Positions 13,858-14,011 of a stretch of DNA of 14,011 nt are shown here, one piece after another. The position numbers were made by a program, and so were the translations under genes. Each line of letters starts with the position of its first letter. The first letter of the stretch is position 1. Origin of the DNA: DAIUCA01 sp964613675 (GTDB lineage: Bacteria > Pseudomonadota > Gammaproteobacteria > Competibacterales > Competibacteraceae); assembly GCA_964613675.1 (NCBI GenBank), contig CAZTIH010000066.1, forward strand, positions 1 to 14,011. Reading direction: 5' to 3'. Below the pieces are notes generated by a model. It saw only the letters and a list, made by a program, of their open reading frames with translations. It searched no databases and was not told where the DNA came from.

Positions 13858-13985
13858 GTGGTTATTTTTCTCGCCCCTAACGCCATGGGACTAGCTTGCG
13901 ACATCACCTGTCGTGCGCTTGGATAACTTAGGGTGATGGCCCTCAACCTTTCCCACTCCATCGGATGATTTTTGAAGGACAACGC

Positions 13986-14011
13986 ATGAAAAAACGGCTT
14001 TTGATCATCAC
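13986..14011 (+). CDS. Start of a further gene, cut by the window edge
   Basis: The ATG at 13986 is preceded by GAAGGA at normal spacing. Eight codons are visible (MKKRLLII and a threonine codon start), suggesting a signal peptide or membrane-spanning start. Nothing more can be said. Confidence 0.7.

Larger units (their letters stand above)
13630..13985. other. 356-base gene-free region with strong RNA structure
   Basis: I see no gene here. The stretch holds a long hairpin (13747-13797) and a terminator-like hairpin (13824-13857). A Shine-Dalgarno for the last gene is near 13975. The first 110 bases are AT-rich. A short transcript from this region is possible. Confidence 0.55.

Overview
The window looks like a piece of a gammaproteobacterial chromosome, from a draft or metagenome scaffold because a run of 10 Ns interrupts one gene. 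The main evidence is the lptB-rpoN-hpf-ptsN gene order on the minus strand, which is a gammaproteobacterial hallmark. An AlgZ/AlgR-type two-component pair and a tRNA-Thr(CGU) resembling the Enterobacteria thrW gene agree with this. I cannot name a genus from the sequence alone.

Layout, left to right. Positions 1-5102 (minus strand) hold lptB, rpoN, hpf, ptsN, malQ and the start of a further gene that runs off the left edge. This links LPS export, sigma-54, ribosome hibernation, the nitrogen PTS and maltodextrin/glycogen metabolism. Positions 5225-6557 (minus) hold two exported small-molecule-binding proteins: an orphan family-3 solute-binding protein, then a standalone Cache-domain protein with a clear terminator. 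Positions 6676-8461 (minus) hold the response regulator and histidine kinase of the AlgR/AlgZ (LytTR/LytS) type. A strong promoter and tRNA-Thr(CGU), without an encoded CCA, follow on the plus strand.

After a 465-base stretch with no convincing gene comes a plus-strand pair, a SulP anion transporter and a tandem universal stress protein. Next are a possible 50-codon small ORF, a cytochrome b561-YceI fusion, a 32-bp tandem repeat array, a second stand-alone YceI protein, a structured intergenic region with a terminator, and the first codons of another gene.

The most unusual non-coding signal is a pair of 44-bp palindromic elements in inverted orientation (4281-4324 minus, 11457-11500 plus) that match at 37 of 44 positions. 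They resemble the right end of IS1341/IS605-type (TnpB-associated) elements, but no transposase is present. One copy sits inside the lptB-rpoN junction. The other lies directly behind the sulP-usp pair, and the tRNA gene lies ahead of that pair. This arrangement raises the possibility that the sulP-usp block is an acquired cassette. No defence system, CRISPR array, prophage or biosynthetic cluster was found.
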